Assembly: GCA_003008705.1 (NCBI GenBank)
Contig: PDUO01000034.1
Location: forward strand, 124,001-188,000
Length of the DNA: 64,000 bases
DNA from: Pezicula radicicola
Lineage: Eukaryota; Ascomycota; Leotiomycetes; Helotiales; Dermateaceae
Reading direction: 5' to 3'
The position numbers and the translations under genes were made by a program. The notes below the pieces were generated by a model. The model had not been told where the DNA came from. It did not search any database and was given only the letters and a program-made list of their open reading frames with translations. Position 1 is the stretch's first letter. Each line of letters begins with the position of its first letter. This document shows positions 24,605 to 36,906 of this stretch, piece by piece.

Positions 24605-24699
24605 GCATTCTTGGTTTAGTGGTAAAATTAGCCCTTGCCAGTAACTCTTCAAAGAGTAACAACATGGGCTAGCCCCGGGTTCGATTCCCGGAGAATGCA
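24605..24699 (+). tRNA. tRNA-Gly(GCC) with 24-nt intron
   Basis: Acceptor GCATTCT (24605-24611) pairs fully with AGAATGC (24692-24698), discriminator A. Box A reads TGGTTTAGTGG and box B GGTTCGATTCC. The anticodon stem AGCCC/GGGCT encloses anticodon GCC (24637-24639). A 24-nt intron (24641-24664) lies after base 37 and contains its own ACTCTT/AAGAGT hairpin. An oligo-T terminator follows within 20 nt. All arms are intact, so this is a functional nuclear tRNA gene. Most fungal tRNA-Gly(GCC) genes lack introns as far as I recall, but I cannot check that here. Confidence 0.92.
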
Positions 24700-24781
24700 T
24701 TCATTTTTGCCTTTTTTTTTGGATGTGTTCGCTTCTTAGATATTTACATCTGATCTTATTTCATTATGATCGTAAGAGAAC

Positions 24782-26622
24782 TCAAATCTTCACGCCGTCC
24801 AAACCTATCGTCTTTTTCTCATGGGCATTCTCAATGATTCCTTCCAACAAGACTGTCTGGTTACACTCTTCATCGTCCATTTGGGTGATTACCCCATCAC
24901 CAAAACGAGCAGCTATCGCCTCCAATGACAGACCTTTGGTTTCTGGGAAATAGAGAGCCACAACGAAGATATTGAAGAAGGTGGCAGCCAGCATAACTAG
25001 GTAGAACTTCCATCCAGTATTCTGGAAGCCAATAGGAGCAGAAACCAACAGAATCAAGGATCCCACGAATAAACCCGAGACTGAAACAGCAAAACCTTTT
25101 GCTCTGAGGTGCGTCGGCCAGATTTCCGAAGCGTAGACATATGTTGAGGCGTCAACACAACTACCATAGAATGCAAGATGTAAAAAAAGGAAGAAACCCC
25201 CAGCACTATTACCCGCTCTGTTGTCGGATTCTTGGAAAAGTGCGAGAATAATAATCTCTCCTAGTAGTGCTATACAACACGCTGCTAGGCCTACTGTCAT
25301 AAGCCATTTCCTCCCCACTCGATCCAGGAGATAAGCGTTTAGTATGTTGGCAAATAATCCCTCAGTGATCTACCCTCCAGTAATGATCAGGGTATCAGCT
25401 GAGCCATATCCAAGCGTTGCATAGAGAGACGGGCCATAGTTGTTGATGACAAGAGTTCCTGTAAGTTGGCCAGCGAGCAAGGTAATAAAACCTATGGCCG
25501 CTCTCTTGCGATAATGCGGAACGACGAAGAGTGAAGTCCAAGTTGAGGGGAGCGAACGATCGAGCTCAAATTGTCCTTGGATTTCCAAGAACTCTCTGTC
25601 TGCAAGGGATTGTTGAGAACTTTGAAGGCTGGGGTTGCGATGGATTCTGTCAAGAACGGCTCTGGCTGCCTCGGCGCGGCCGTTAGCCATTACTGGTTCT
25701 CAGTCAGTTTCTCTCCTCACTAGGATAGACAACAAAACTCACACCAACGAGGAGACTCTGGAATGTAGAAAATTCCACACGCAAGAATCAAAGCTGGTAT
25801 GACTTGTATAGCAAGTGGTATACGCCACTGTGCACCTGCGGCATTGGCATAAAAGAAGCCCACACCAATCCAGGTTGATAACACATATCCGATGAGAATA
25901 GAGACCCCTGCAAATTCTATTAGTACATTTACCTTTGTAGTTTCTCAGCGATTTCAAATACTTACCATGGAGGCCTACGAGTAGGCCACGAGCATGAGGA
26001 GGAGCTACCTCGCTCTGCCATAAAGGCACAAGCATCACCAGAGCTCCAACACCAAAACCAGTCACGAAACGAGCAGCTAAGAATATGGAAATGTGTACCG
26101 ATCCAGCCTGTAAAGCTCCACCTACTATACAGAATAGAGATGCAATGAACATTGCCATGCAGCGTCCCAATCTATCGCCAATCCATCCTCCGAAGAAGGT
26201 TGCAAGAAGACCACCGCCTTGAAATAACCCATTGATGGCTCCTCTAATTTGAGCGGCGTTGCTAGCCGTATCAAGGTCAAAATATGCCAAAAAGCTTGGT
26301 TGCCCAAGAGTGGTGCCGATAATGGATGCACAGTCTGTTGTTTCCAACAGACGACTAATCAGCAATCATGTACTAGCAACGAATGCAACAAAAACCAAAC
26401 CATTCGAAACTGGTTCCTGAGAAAGTTTCCAAATAAACTAGGAAGCAACGTTCAAGGACACAAGATTCACTTACAGCCATAAGTAATGCTGCCAAAGGCT
26501 GCGAAAGCGATGATCTTCAATGCCTTGTTAGCTTACTGTGGTTTGTAATATCAATCGAGAGGACACTGTACTAATAAGTTGTAGCCAGTGGCTTTATGGT
26601 GGGTAGAAGCATAGATAGCCAT
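24782..26622 (-). pseudogene. sugar-porter MFS transporter with an in-frame stop
   Basis: Spliced from ATG 26622 (MAIYASTHHKATGYNLL) through exons encoding ALKIIAFAAFGSITYGYCAS, GDRLGR (loop 2-3 motif), YIPESPRW, DRVGRKW and PETKGLSLEAI. This is the complete motif set of the sugar porter/quinate-type 12-helix family in the plasma membrane. One in-frame TAG at 25372-25370 lies between GGYGSADTLIITGG-like helix 7 and TEGLFANILNAYLLDRVGRK, where TGG is expected. Both halves are otherwise open and conserved. Either the gene died recently or the stop is a sequencing error. It is divergent from the nitrilase gene, with about 700 bp between. Confidence 0.75.
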
Positions 26623-27319
26623 GTCTCTTAGAATGTTGCCTATGAGGAACTTAAGTTCGTTGCTTGAATGAACCAAAGCTGATGGGCCCTCTAGCAACTT
26701 TTATACACAATCCATAACCTGAAGCCCTTGTATAACCGGACTGATAGGTAAGTCCTTATCCGGCAGAACTTTTGCCAAGAGGATTAGCAAGAGATAGTAC
26801 AGTCTTTAGATGTATGGATTTGGCTGCAAGTACCGAATGGAGGCATAATTAACTTCTAGACCGATGCTCTCTGGCCATGAAAAGCCAATGACAAATCGTT
26901 CGAAATTGTATAGTCGCCAATTTTAGCGATGGCCGGATAGGATAATGCTTATCCCATTTCTTAGCGAGATTGATTTACAATACTAAGATACTCTCTTGAA
27001 AGACACATATTGGATAAGCAGTATCCAAAAATATTTCCTTATCTAAACCATTCGGATACGTGGATTCCAGATATGGCGCGTCACTACTAATGCAACTAAA
27101 AACTGTGCTGATAGGATATTGCAGTTCCGAGTTGGATCTTACTATACTAGTGAGTGATTTTTGAGATGTCTAAGAATGTTACTAAGAGTTGTTGAAGTAT
27201 ATAACCTGGGTTAGAAACGGCGGGAAACAGTACCAGAATTCATCGACAACACGATCGTCTTCTTCACATTAACCATCTTCTCCACTGAATTTATCACATT
27301 CTGCTTGAGCATTCCAACA
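26623..27319. promoter_or_regulatory. shared divergent promoter region (MFS / nitrilase)
   Basis: The 697 bp between the start codons of the divergent transporter and nitrilase genes carry no gene. A shared control region is inferred from layout only. I did not find a clear paired CGG/CCG site that could be assigned to the nearby Zn2Cys6 regulator. Confidence 0.35.
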
Positions 27320-28394
27320 ATGGGAAAATCAGTCAAAGTTGCAGCCGTTCAGGCAGAGCCAGTTTGGAATGATCTGCAAGGAGGAGTTACGAAAACGATC
27401 TCTATCATCAACGACGCTGCCAAAGAAGGCGCAAACGTTATCGGATTCCCTGAGGTTTGGATTCCTGGATATCCATGGTAACAAAAGCTTGTACTCCCAA
27501 GACGAAATTACCCTCGCTAATTTGGAAATTTCCAGGAGTATCTGGTCTCGTAGTCCATCAGAGAATGCTGGATTCATGAACGAGTATTTCCAGAATTCTC
27601 TGGTTAAGGAATCTTCTGAAATGAATCAAATCCGAGCGGCCGTCAAGGAAGCTGGACTTTTCTGCGTGCTTGGTTATAGTGAACGCTACAAAGGCACTCT
27701 TTATATTGCTCAGGTACGTGAAGCAAACGTCATTTGATAACATCATAATAACCCTAAACAGTCTTTCATTGACACGAACGGAGTCATAGTCCACCATCGT
27801 CGCAAGATAAAGCCTACCCATGTTGAGCGCGGATACTGGGGCGATGTCCAATGAGAGTCCCTCAAAACTGTTGTGCCCACTTCGTTTGGGAATATAGGAG
27901 GCCTCAACTGCTGGGAGCATACTCAAACTTTACTGCGCTATTATGAATACTCGCAGGACGTCGAAATCCATGTTGCTAGCTGGCCTCTCAACTGGAATAA
28001 ACCGGAAGGCATCGATTGGCCAGGTCACATTACTGCTGAAATGTGCGGTATGCTTTCTCAAATCATGGCTATGGAAAGCGCATGCTTTGTAATGATTTGT
28101 TCTCAAATAATGACCGAGGAGCACAAGAAGAAGAATAAAGTGGATGATTGGGCTTTCGCACAGTGTCCAGGCGGTGGTTTCAGCATGATCTATTCACCAT
28201 ATGGCGAACCTATGGTGAAAGCCCTTGGAGTAGGCGAGGAAGGAATTTTATATGCTGTTGTGGACCTTGATCAAAAAAGACTTGCGCAGCAAAATCTGGA
28301 CGTAGTTGGCCACTACTCAAGGCCTGATCAATTGAGCCTCAGGGTCAATCGTCATGCAGCTAAGCCAGTCCACTTCATTGGAGACGAGGAGTAA
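27320..28394 (+). pseudogene. nitrilase family protein with an in-frame stop
   Basis: Three exons from ATG 27320. [14 protein letters not shown] opens the carbon-nitrogen hydrolase domain. The catalytic Glu lies in [13 protein letters not shown], Lys in [11 protein letters not shown] and Cys in GGLNCWEH, so the full triad is present. The family hydrolyses nitriles to acids (or cyanide to formamide). A TGA at 27852-27854 interrupts the frame between YWGDVQ and [13 protein letters not shown], where a Gly codon would fit. The rest is open to TAA 28394, with a normal C-terminus and about 345 residues. Downstream of the stop the protein would lose the catalytic Cys. Likely a recent pseudogene of a nitrile-catabolic cluster. 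Confidence 0.8.
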
Positions 28395-29276
28395 TCACTT
28401 TTGGAAGCACTATGAAGGTAAAAGTCGTATTTTCGAAGGAAACCAATAGGTGGAATGACATATAGTTGATCTTGCATGTACTCAAGACTAGTCTGAAAAA
28501 GTGATGTTGTCACAGACGTGGTCCAAATAACCTTAGTGAGGGATCTGTGACCTTTGAAAAAGATTTTGTTTAAAATCCTCCATACCTTAACTCCCTAAGC
28601 AAACAAAATTGATATTTCAATTTTCCTTCTGATGCAAAACAGAGTCTTTCGTGAATATTTACTTATCCTTCATCTTTCACAGTACATTGCTACAACAATT
28701 CAGCATCGCAAGACAAGTATGTAAACCAGTTGAGAACCTTCTAGAAATAAAAAAGATCACAATAACATGTTTATGTTTTCAAAACAAATTCCTTGTTAAT
28801 ACCAATATCCTAGTGCCATTTTACTCTAATAAAAGTTTCTTATCCACTCCTTAAACTTGATTTGCTTGTATAAGAATGATAGAGCTTACTGGCTAAGTTG
28901 TAGTCCAGGATTACTACATATATAAATATGTTTTATTTCTTTGAGATAACTTGGTTTAGTTCTTTTTTGGTATTTAGGTATTAGACAAAGATAAGAATGT
29001 ACCGGTAGGTGTCGGCATATTTCTCGTAGTAGATTTCAAGAGCAACGATATTATAGCAAATCAAGTAAGATACCTACCGGCTATAGAGTGTTTTCTTATT
29101 GCGTCTTATAATATCTACTACAGAGGCCTGAAAATAAATAATTGTCTAGTTGGCTTTAGGACTTCAGTTCTTGCAGTGCTTAGGTAAGGAATCTGAAAGA
29201 GTAGTATGCCGAATGTACTCGTAATCTGGTGTAAACGTTACATTCGTTGAGTCCCGAACCAAACACTTGAAATAAT
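28395..29276. other. intergenic, nothing recognised
   Basis: AT-rich sequence between the nitrilase and Zn2Cys6 genes. A 67-codon open frame at 28651-28854 is not protein-like. No RNA gene or repeat was recognised. Confidence 0.4.
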
Positions 29277-31892
29277 TTGACACGTTTCTTATCTCCAATA
29301 GCGACAGTGTCTTATCCACATCTTCCTGCAGGAGCTTCAGCACAGCCAGAAGGACTTAAGAAAAGGCAGCGGGTCTCAGTGGCTTGTCAGTCATGCCGTA
29401 CCAAACGAATGCGTGTAGGTTTCTTGCTTCTGTATTACTGGCATTGCTGGTCTCTAATAATGGCTACAGTGTGACGGCGTAAACCCACTTTGCGGAGCTT
29501 GTACTAAGAGGGAAATTGCTTGTACATACCAGCAAGGAGAGAGCAAGCGCAAGTGAGGTCAAAGTTCCATTAATTTGGAACTTTATCATTAACGTTATTA
29601 TACAAAGACCCACAAGCAAGAGATACGTAGAGTCTCTTCACACCCGCATAAGGCTACTGGAAGCAGAACTCACCTCGCACGGCAAGTCTGTGTCAACACT
29701 CACTGACCACAGTGGTGAGGCTTCAGATGACGATAGTCATTCCCGACATTCAGATGCCTCAGCAGCCAATGAGGTGGCTGAGTCCCAACCACGAGATCCC
29801 TTGGAGGTAGTCACTAACAAACATGGTTGGACGACTCAATGTCGGAGAAGATGGACAATTTCGCTTTTTTAGCTCACAAAGTAATTTTCACCTTCTTCAT
29901 GGGCATATGGACGCTGTAGCACCCCATTTACCCTCCAAAGCGCAAGGGAATGGTTTATCGGCTGTGTCGAAGCTCGATAAACAAATTTCAATCTCGGATG
30001 AATTGCAAGATCATCTTCTAGAGTTGTACTGGAGATGGCAAAATCCTTGGGGCTATGTTGTGCACAAGGCGGCTTTTCTTGAAGACTTTCGGATCACAAA
30101 AAGTGGCAAATACTGTACACCTCTTCTTCTTTCGGCCATATTTGCACTAGCGTCTCGTTACTCAGATCGTATTGAGCTACGGACAGACCCAGATGATCCC
30201 AGCACTGCGGGTAACGCCTTCTCAGAACAGTCACATATACTCTTATTGTATGAGAGTGAAGCGGCTACGATTGCAACAGTTCAGGCTGCAGCGCTAATGT
30301 CACTCAGGGCTATGTCAGAGAACAAGGAAGCTAGGGGCTGGCTATATAGCGGTAGGTGAGGTTCAAAAACGTTCGGCCCTCTCAGGAGTGCTCATTATTT
30401 ACAGGCATGGCAACAAGGATCGCATTCAATCTCGGATTGAACCTCGATTGCTCAGATTGGGTGAAATCTGGGTTATTATCAGATATGGATTTTGAAGTCA
30501 GGAACGTTTCTTGGTGGGGCTGCTATGCCCTTGACAAGTAAGAGCTCTAATCAAACATGAAGAGCGGATTGTTGATTACTTGTATAGACTCTTCGCAATG
30601 GGCTTAGGTCACCCAGGCACAACCAGAGGCTGCGATATCACTTGCCCAAAGCCGACAAGAAGCCAAGATGCTGAATTTGAGGTATGGGTGCCATGGAAAA
30701 GTTGTGATTCATCATTACTTGGAGCCCACACCAGAATTGCATCTACCGCATCTTACATATGCGACAACCTGGATATCGCCACAGAAGCATTAGATCAAAT
30801 GTATGTGAACTGAAAAGCACTTCATCGATCAGGGAACCACTAACTTGACAATAACAGATATGCTCCCAATAGTAAATTATCCCGAAAAGGTATTCAAAGT
30901 GTTGTCGCAAAAGCAGACGTTGCTCTAAATGAGTTCTACACTGCTCTACCTAGCTACCTCCGACTCCCAACTTCATCGAGAGCTGCCGCTCTTCCACATA
31001 TTTATCAGCTTCAGTAGGGTTTACTCCTCACTTATCAAGGCTAAATTGTTTGCCCCATACTAAATAATTCATAGTATTCAATACCATGTTACACAAATTC
31101 TTTTGCACCGACCTTTAATCGTCAAACGTCGAGCCGGCCCTGCCTTACAATCACCAACATCAAGTGATACAGATAGTCACATGCAAACTTGCAGGCACTC
31201 GGCAGCTCAAGTTGCAAAACTCCTCCGAACATACCGGTATCATTATACACTGGTTCGTGCTACAATTCTTTTATGTTGTGCCTCCAGCCTTTTCGTCCAT
31301 AGCTGATATTACCATTCCTAGCGACTGATTCCTATAGTTGCAGTGCACAATACATTCACAGCCACGATAACGCACTTGATAGATGCTTTATCTAACCAGC
31401 CCACAATTAGGCGCCAGGGCCTTCTATATCTTCAAACTTGCATAGGTGCCTTACAAGAGATGAGTATAGCATGGTCATGGAGCTCTAGAGCGCTTCGCCC
31501 TTAAGCTTTTAGCCAACGAATGGATGTTGCCCGACGAGACAAAACAACCTCAGCGACCACAAGAAGATGTCACATATTCTGTACTTCTTAATAACCCTGA
31601 AGTTCCTATCGTGGGATCGCCAGAGCCACAGACCGTCGAGGCCGTCCCTGAGCTAGCACGTAGTATATTTGGTGATGGAAGTGGTAATCTGGATACGAGG
31701 TCGACAGTGGCTAATCATGACATAAGTTGGCTGTTCGACCCAACCTCAACGATAGATTTAGATGGAATGGAGAGGATCGAGAACCAAACTCAAATGGATA
31801 TGTGGCTTCTCGGTGCTGCACAAAGTACTTTTGCAAGCTCTGGCTGGAACTGGGATGGACTGTCCACATTTCAAGATGACTTTCCAAATTAA
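29277..31892 (+). pseudogene. Zn2Cys6 transcription factor, frameshifted
   Basis: The N-terminal zinc cluster ACQSCRTKRMR, CDGVNPLCGACTKREIAC is split by an intron and complete (six Cys). The middle is a fungal-specific TF domain (ELYWRWQNPWGYVVHKAAFL, WLYSG|MATRIAFNLGLNLD, VSWWGCYALDKLFAMGLG). Two frame breaks are visible: one extra base near 29817-29824, between VVTNK and MVGRLNVGEDGQFRFF, and one missing base near 31497-31500, between SSRALR and LKLLANEWMLPDE. The zinc-finger exon has no in-frame ATG before an upstream stop, so the start is lost or in an unseen exon. Such regulators control nearby catabolic genes; it probably once governed the nitrilase and transporter genes. Confidence 0.75.
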
Positions 31893-32664
31893 TGAAGATG
31901 CTATAATATACCTCGCAAATTCTCGCCTTGCCAAAAATTATATGACTAGGTAAGGCAAATCTACATCATACCTTAAGCTACGGCAACAAAAACACAATAA
32001 AAAGCCCCAGTCTAGTAAAGAAGGTGGAGAGGGAAGCGTAAGAATGAAATTAAAAATGAATAGGAAAACCACCCCTAATAAGACAGATTTCTACTACAGC
32101 TTAGAAGAGAACCAGTTTAGACCAAGTAACAAAAATAGTGAAGAATAAAGCTACAAAATTGACTGGAAGTTAATTTCTGTACAAGTTCCTCACCTCAGCT
32201 CGTTAAATATTCCTGTCGCTTAATTTAAATCCTCAGTTACCTTAGTCACCTGTGCTGTACTCCGTACCTACCGATATATTAACCAACAGCCTGGCTACAC
32301 CCCCCATCTAGAAAATACATTCATTTTTGCCTCTTTCCATCAATGAGGCTAGAGTATGTCCTGCCAGTGGGGAGTGTGTTCTCTCATCATTTCTAATGTG
32401 TTTTTTTCTTTTTCTTTCCTTTACTCAGCCAAGCGAGCCGGAGTTGCCACTTGAAGTAATCACCCGAATTTGAGCCTTGGGAAGCAGAAACCCGACTAAG
32501 CCTCCCATTTTGCATGTGAAGTTGGGCTGACTACGACCCCAGCACCAGTCACTGAATACCAAGACTGCCACAGCTGTCAAGCAATGGAAAATATAGCAAA
32601 GCCCTTGCTCCGTTAGAAAGTCGCAGACATTTCAGGAACATAAAATAGAATGGGACTAGCTAGT
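31893..32664. other. intergenic, nothing recognised
   Basis: No gene recognised. ATTCATTTTTGCCT near 32319 repeats the sequence found at the 3' end of the tRNA-Gly gene (24698-24712), which may be a stray trailer fragment or chance. Confidence 0.4.
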
Positions 32665-33901
32665 TCATAACGACTCTAAATAAGACCCGGCCAACCAAAC
32701 CAAGGTACAGCCAGCCACAGCCCAAGCTCCCATAGCCTTCTTGCCAAACCAGGAGTTATCCACCTCCACCTTTGCAGCTTTGACCCGCCGTCTGCGTGGA
32801 ATCTCGACTTCTAGCTCGGATGCCGTGCTGTTATTCTGCTGCGCATCCATAGCTTCTTGCCGTTCTCTAAGCTCTGCGATCTTCTTGCCTAGCAACAGTA
32901 GGTCCTCTTTCCATTCCGTCTCGTTGGATACGACACCGCTGTCAACCTCGACATTCTGTACATTGCCAAAGAAATCCATTAAGAGCCTCTCCCTCGCCGC
33001 TTTCTCGCCACCGGGAAATAAATCGTATCGGATCCCTGCATTACTATGGATCTTTGCAGAGTCGTAACTATCAAAAAGATCGCCAATAGTGGTCTTGCTG
33101 TTTGTTTCTCGCACCTGTGTCTCGAGGAAGTCGAGATTATAGTATGTATAGCGGTCAATGACTGCAACTCCTACGTCATTGTCGGCATGGTGAGAGTAGG
33201 AGGATTCGTCAATCTCGGATGAGCCCGTAGCTATTATGTTTGGGGAGTAGAATTTCGAGTACATGGTGTTCGCCTGGCAGGTGTCAATCATAAAGAGTAG
33301 CTCATGGTACCTTTTTAATCGTTAGCCGCTGACCATCGCATATCAAAGACGTAATATACCTTTTCTTCTCCCACATCTGCTCAAATGCGTCTGCCAAATC
33401 AAAAGCGCTAATCTCTTCGGCATCCTGAAACTTCAAGAATTCATTCCCTCCATGACCCGTCATGTACACCAGAATATTACTTCCATCATCCGTCAATAGC
33501 CTCTTGCTCCTCGGCATCTCTTCACCAACTCTGTCAGTCAACAATCGTATGAAGTTCTCCACTGTGACCTCGTAGCCCCGATAATCGACTTCGATATTGT
33601 CGCCATAGAGGTCCACGGCGCGGTCGGCATTACTGTAGACTGTCCCGGGGAAGGCGTTACGTGGATTACACGCCATATCATCTGGCAGCATTAGAATGAT
33701 CTGCGAGTCAGGGATTCCCAATCGCTTGACGGTCCGATACAAGGAGAGCACATTTGCAAGATGTCGATAGTTGAACCAGAAGCGCGATGTTGATACCAAG
33801 ACGGCCCAATTGGAGGTATGCTCTGCTGCTGCTGGGAGAGGGGCGAGAAGTGATGCCAGCACCATGGGCAGTTGTAGAAGATTTGATAGCTTCATTTTCA
33901 T
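32665..33901 (-). CDS. GPI8: GPI-anchor transamidase catalytic subunit GPI8/PIG-K
   Basis: Two exons, 33901-33360 and 33310-32665, giving 395 residues. An N-terminal signal peptide ([19 protein letters not shown]) is followed by the C13 caspase-like peptidase domain: [17 protein letters not shown], the catalytic His in YMTGHGG and the catalytic Cys in MIDTCQA. A C-terminal membrane segment ([19 protein letters not shown]) anchors it in the ER. It cleaves the C-terminal signal of precursor proteins and transfers them to GPI, within a complex with GAA1, GPI16, GPI17 and GAB1. Length and motifs are normal. The intron between KKR and YHELLF is needed to keep the frame. Confidence 0.95.
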
Positions 33902-34297
33902 GAATATTTAGTGGAAGGATTGCCCTTCTCGCAGATGCTCAGCGCCCAACGTGAAGGTATTCAGGATGAGTATCCTTACCGTCGACCCTTTCCCGTCCCA
34001 GATCTCTTACATAATCATCAGCATTATCGGCGTTAACTTATTCCAGGGTCTTTTTGGGCGTCAGGCGTGCGCTAAAGCCTAAACTAGCGACTCCGAACTA
34101 AATTCCCTAAATTGCTAAACTAGTCGCTAACATGACGCCGTTCAATCACATGTTAAGGCGGGGCACTACCTAGTGCTTTGGGCTTGAATCTACTGCACGA
34201 CGCCGTCTTTGATGGCACTGACTCTGTCTCTGATACCAAACACAATTTTATACTCACCGTCTGGTGTTTTGTGAATAGCTTCATTTTTTCAATTCCA

Positions 34298-36377
34298 ATG
34301 GGTTGGCCACCAGCTGTGGTCATTGTCGTCAGGTATCGTCCCCTATCCTTTCTCTCCAATGATATTTTCCCTCAACCTGGTTCACCTCACACTCTGTCCG
34401 CTTCCTTGTCCTTGGACACACCGCTACCACTGGCTTGCGATGCTGCACAGACTGAACTCAATATTTGGAGAAGCTGCTGACGCGTGACGGCGATATAGGC
34501 ATGGCGCTAGAATGGACGCTGCAGACAAACAATGGCATCTAACCTCGCCGACTCCTTACGATCCTCCTCTAACCTACGGTGGCTGGACACAGTCAAAGGC
34601 ACTTGGTGCTCGCATAGCAATGATTCTTCGAAGCAGAGAGACAGACGATGAGATACCTTCTACGACTGATGGCGACTCGAAGCCAGGGGACAGGCGGAAA
34701 CGCAGACACAAGGTCGTTATTCATACCTCACCCTTCTTACGATGTGTGCAGACATCTGTTGCCATCTCTACAGGCCTGGCACAGAATCCCGGGCATACAC
34801 ATACGCACCGACCTTTGTCAAGATCAAGATCACCTACCCCTTCCAACATGCACTCATCCCCAAAGATTCGACCTACAATAGCTACAGGCTCTCCACACTT
34901 GACTCCTATAGCTGAACCATCCCCCTTAAATGGAAAGGCAAAGGAGCACGACACCATTAAGAAGGCGACTATAAGGGTGGATGCATTTCTTGGAGAATGG
35001 CTGTCACCAGACTATTTCGAGCTCATCACACCACCTCCGAGTTCGATAATGATGGTGGCTGGCGCAAAGGCAGACCTGCTTCGACGTGAGGACTACAGTA
35101 ATCTAATGCGTGTCAACACCACTGCGAATCAAGGATTTCCAGGAGGATGGCAGAGTCCAACTCTGGCGAAGCTTTCAGATGAAGATGGCTCTTTTTCAAA
35201 CATGTCGAGTCTTGGCAAATCGCTCCCTAGGAGAGACCGGACAAGCAGCCTCAGTAGTGTAGGTAGTGCTGGTAGCAATGGGGCTAGAGTATCTGCACCT
35301 GTCCCTGTAGAGCATGGAATTTACCATCCTCCAGTGCCCAATTATTCAATCTCGAGTTCGGATCCTATACCCCCTGGGTACGTCGCGCACGGGCGTGATG
35401 CGTGTGTCAACGTAGACTATCAGTGGGACAGTATGCGTGAACCTCAAAATTGGGGCAACGGTGGTGAATATGGCGAGGAATGGAGCCAGATGCATAAGCG
35501 TTTTCGAAGGGGATTGCAGGAAATGGTGCAATGGTATTCTTACAGCGACGACCCTGTAAGACTTGCTGGTAAAGGTCCACCAACGCCACCAAGAGATAGC
35601 GTTGAACACGAAGAAGATGACGAAGATACCGATCTTGTGCTGATATTAGTTACCCATGGAGCTGGTTGCAATGCTCTTATTGGAGCTCTGACGGCTCAGC
35701 CTGTTCTTCTCGATGTCGGCATGTCTTCTCTGACCATGGCTGTGCGCAAACCACCACATCCTAAGACCCCATCTTCGACCCCAGGACAGTCACGCGTTTC
35801 TTCACGAACTCTCAGTATCTCCGATGAATACGATGTCAAGCTTATAGCAAATACAGAGCATCTCCGTTCCGCTACTACAACACCATCGGGCTCTCGCAAG
35901 CCCTCATTAACAGGTCTCTCGACCTTTCGTGAACGGTACGGTGTCCCCGGTGTACCTTCCGAGAATGGCCTTATGTTCGCAGGTCAGCCAGTGCGCTCAA
36001 ATTCGACTTCTGCCGGGTTGGGCAGTATACGACGTAACAATAGCATTGCAACTGGGTCACTCTCGAAAAAATTCGCACCGGTCCGCCAAAGCTCTATTGG
36101 GCTTTGGGGTTCTACAAAATCGGAGGAAGAAGAGGAGGAAGATATGGGTGGTAGTATGGTGCTTGACTTCGGGTCCGACAGCCCGGCTCCTGAAGAGCAA
36201 GAAAAGAAAGAAAGTATTTCTGCCTCTGCGGGAATTGAGGAAAATAATGATGAGCGAGATCAGGTTGCACCATTAGGTCTTTGGGGCTCACCAAGACCGC
36301 CTGGAGAGGCCGAACGCAACAGAGAGATCGCACCAAAAAGGCGGTGGACAGTGAACGAGCGAGCATCTGCAGCATAA
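34298..36377 (+). CDS. histidine phosphatase (phosphoglycerate mutase-like) superfamily protein
   Basis: Exon 1 (34298-34332) encodes MGWPPAVVIVVR and, across a 166-nt intron, joins exon 2 (34499-36377) to recreate VVRHGAR, the RHG catalytic motif whose His becomes phosphorylated. The second conserved His lies in LVTHGAGCNALIGAL near residue 395, and the Arg-containing segment HTSPFLRCVQTS supplies the phosphate pocket. Long Ser/Pro-rich insertions sit between the motifs and at the C-terminus, which ends in an acidic stretch (SEEEEEEDMGG). About 637 residues, much larger than metabolic mutases, so it is more likely a regulatory phosphatase; the substrate is unknown. A model starting at the internal ATG at 34512 would lose the catalytic His. 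Confidence 0.85.
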
Positions 36378-36757
36378 CGAAAAGTTTTTCCTATGTTTTG
36401 GGGGAGACTCAAAATTGTCAATCGCCTTCTGCCTGGAGGCTTTTCTTTGCAACCGAAGGTTGAACGATTCATGAAAATAAAGGCATTCTAAGGGGCGAGG
36501 CGTTTGGTGAAAAGTTCTTGGCATCTGAAAGGAAAGCATTCGTTTGAATATTTTCCAATAGTAGAACTATTTCGCACGCAAGGCTTGGCATATCTACCTC
36601 AAAACAGCATGGGCCGGTGGCATTAGCATTGGCATTATTTCTTTCCTCCTTTTCGAAATAAGTGGCTGGGACATTCATAAAAAGGGATCACATACCTAAA
36701 TAGCAAAATTTAACTCTTCTCTTTTTTTAGATCTAATACCTAGATTAAGTTATCCAA

Positions 36758-36830
36758 TCCAAGTGGGTTACTCCCCTCAAATCAAGTGAGTTACTAAGTT
36801 TAAATAAGTGATAGGTAAGTGAGTGACCAT
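36758..36830. repeat. short degenerate repeat related to the 18-bp family
   Basis: CAAGTGGGTTACTC, CAAGTGAGTTACTAAG and TAAGTGATAGGTAAGTG follow one another with spacing of roughly 18-21 bp. They resemble the monomer at 22346 and 56926 (a CAAGT-GTTAC-like core). The similarity is weaker than between those two arrays. Confidence 0.35.
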
Positions 36831-36906
36831 AGTCACGTAACAGTACCTACATTCCACAGAAAGCTTTTCCATTCCAGTTTCTACATCTACAAGCAAATAA
36901 CAAAAT

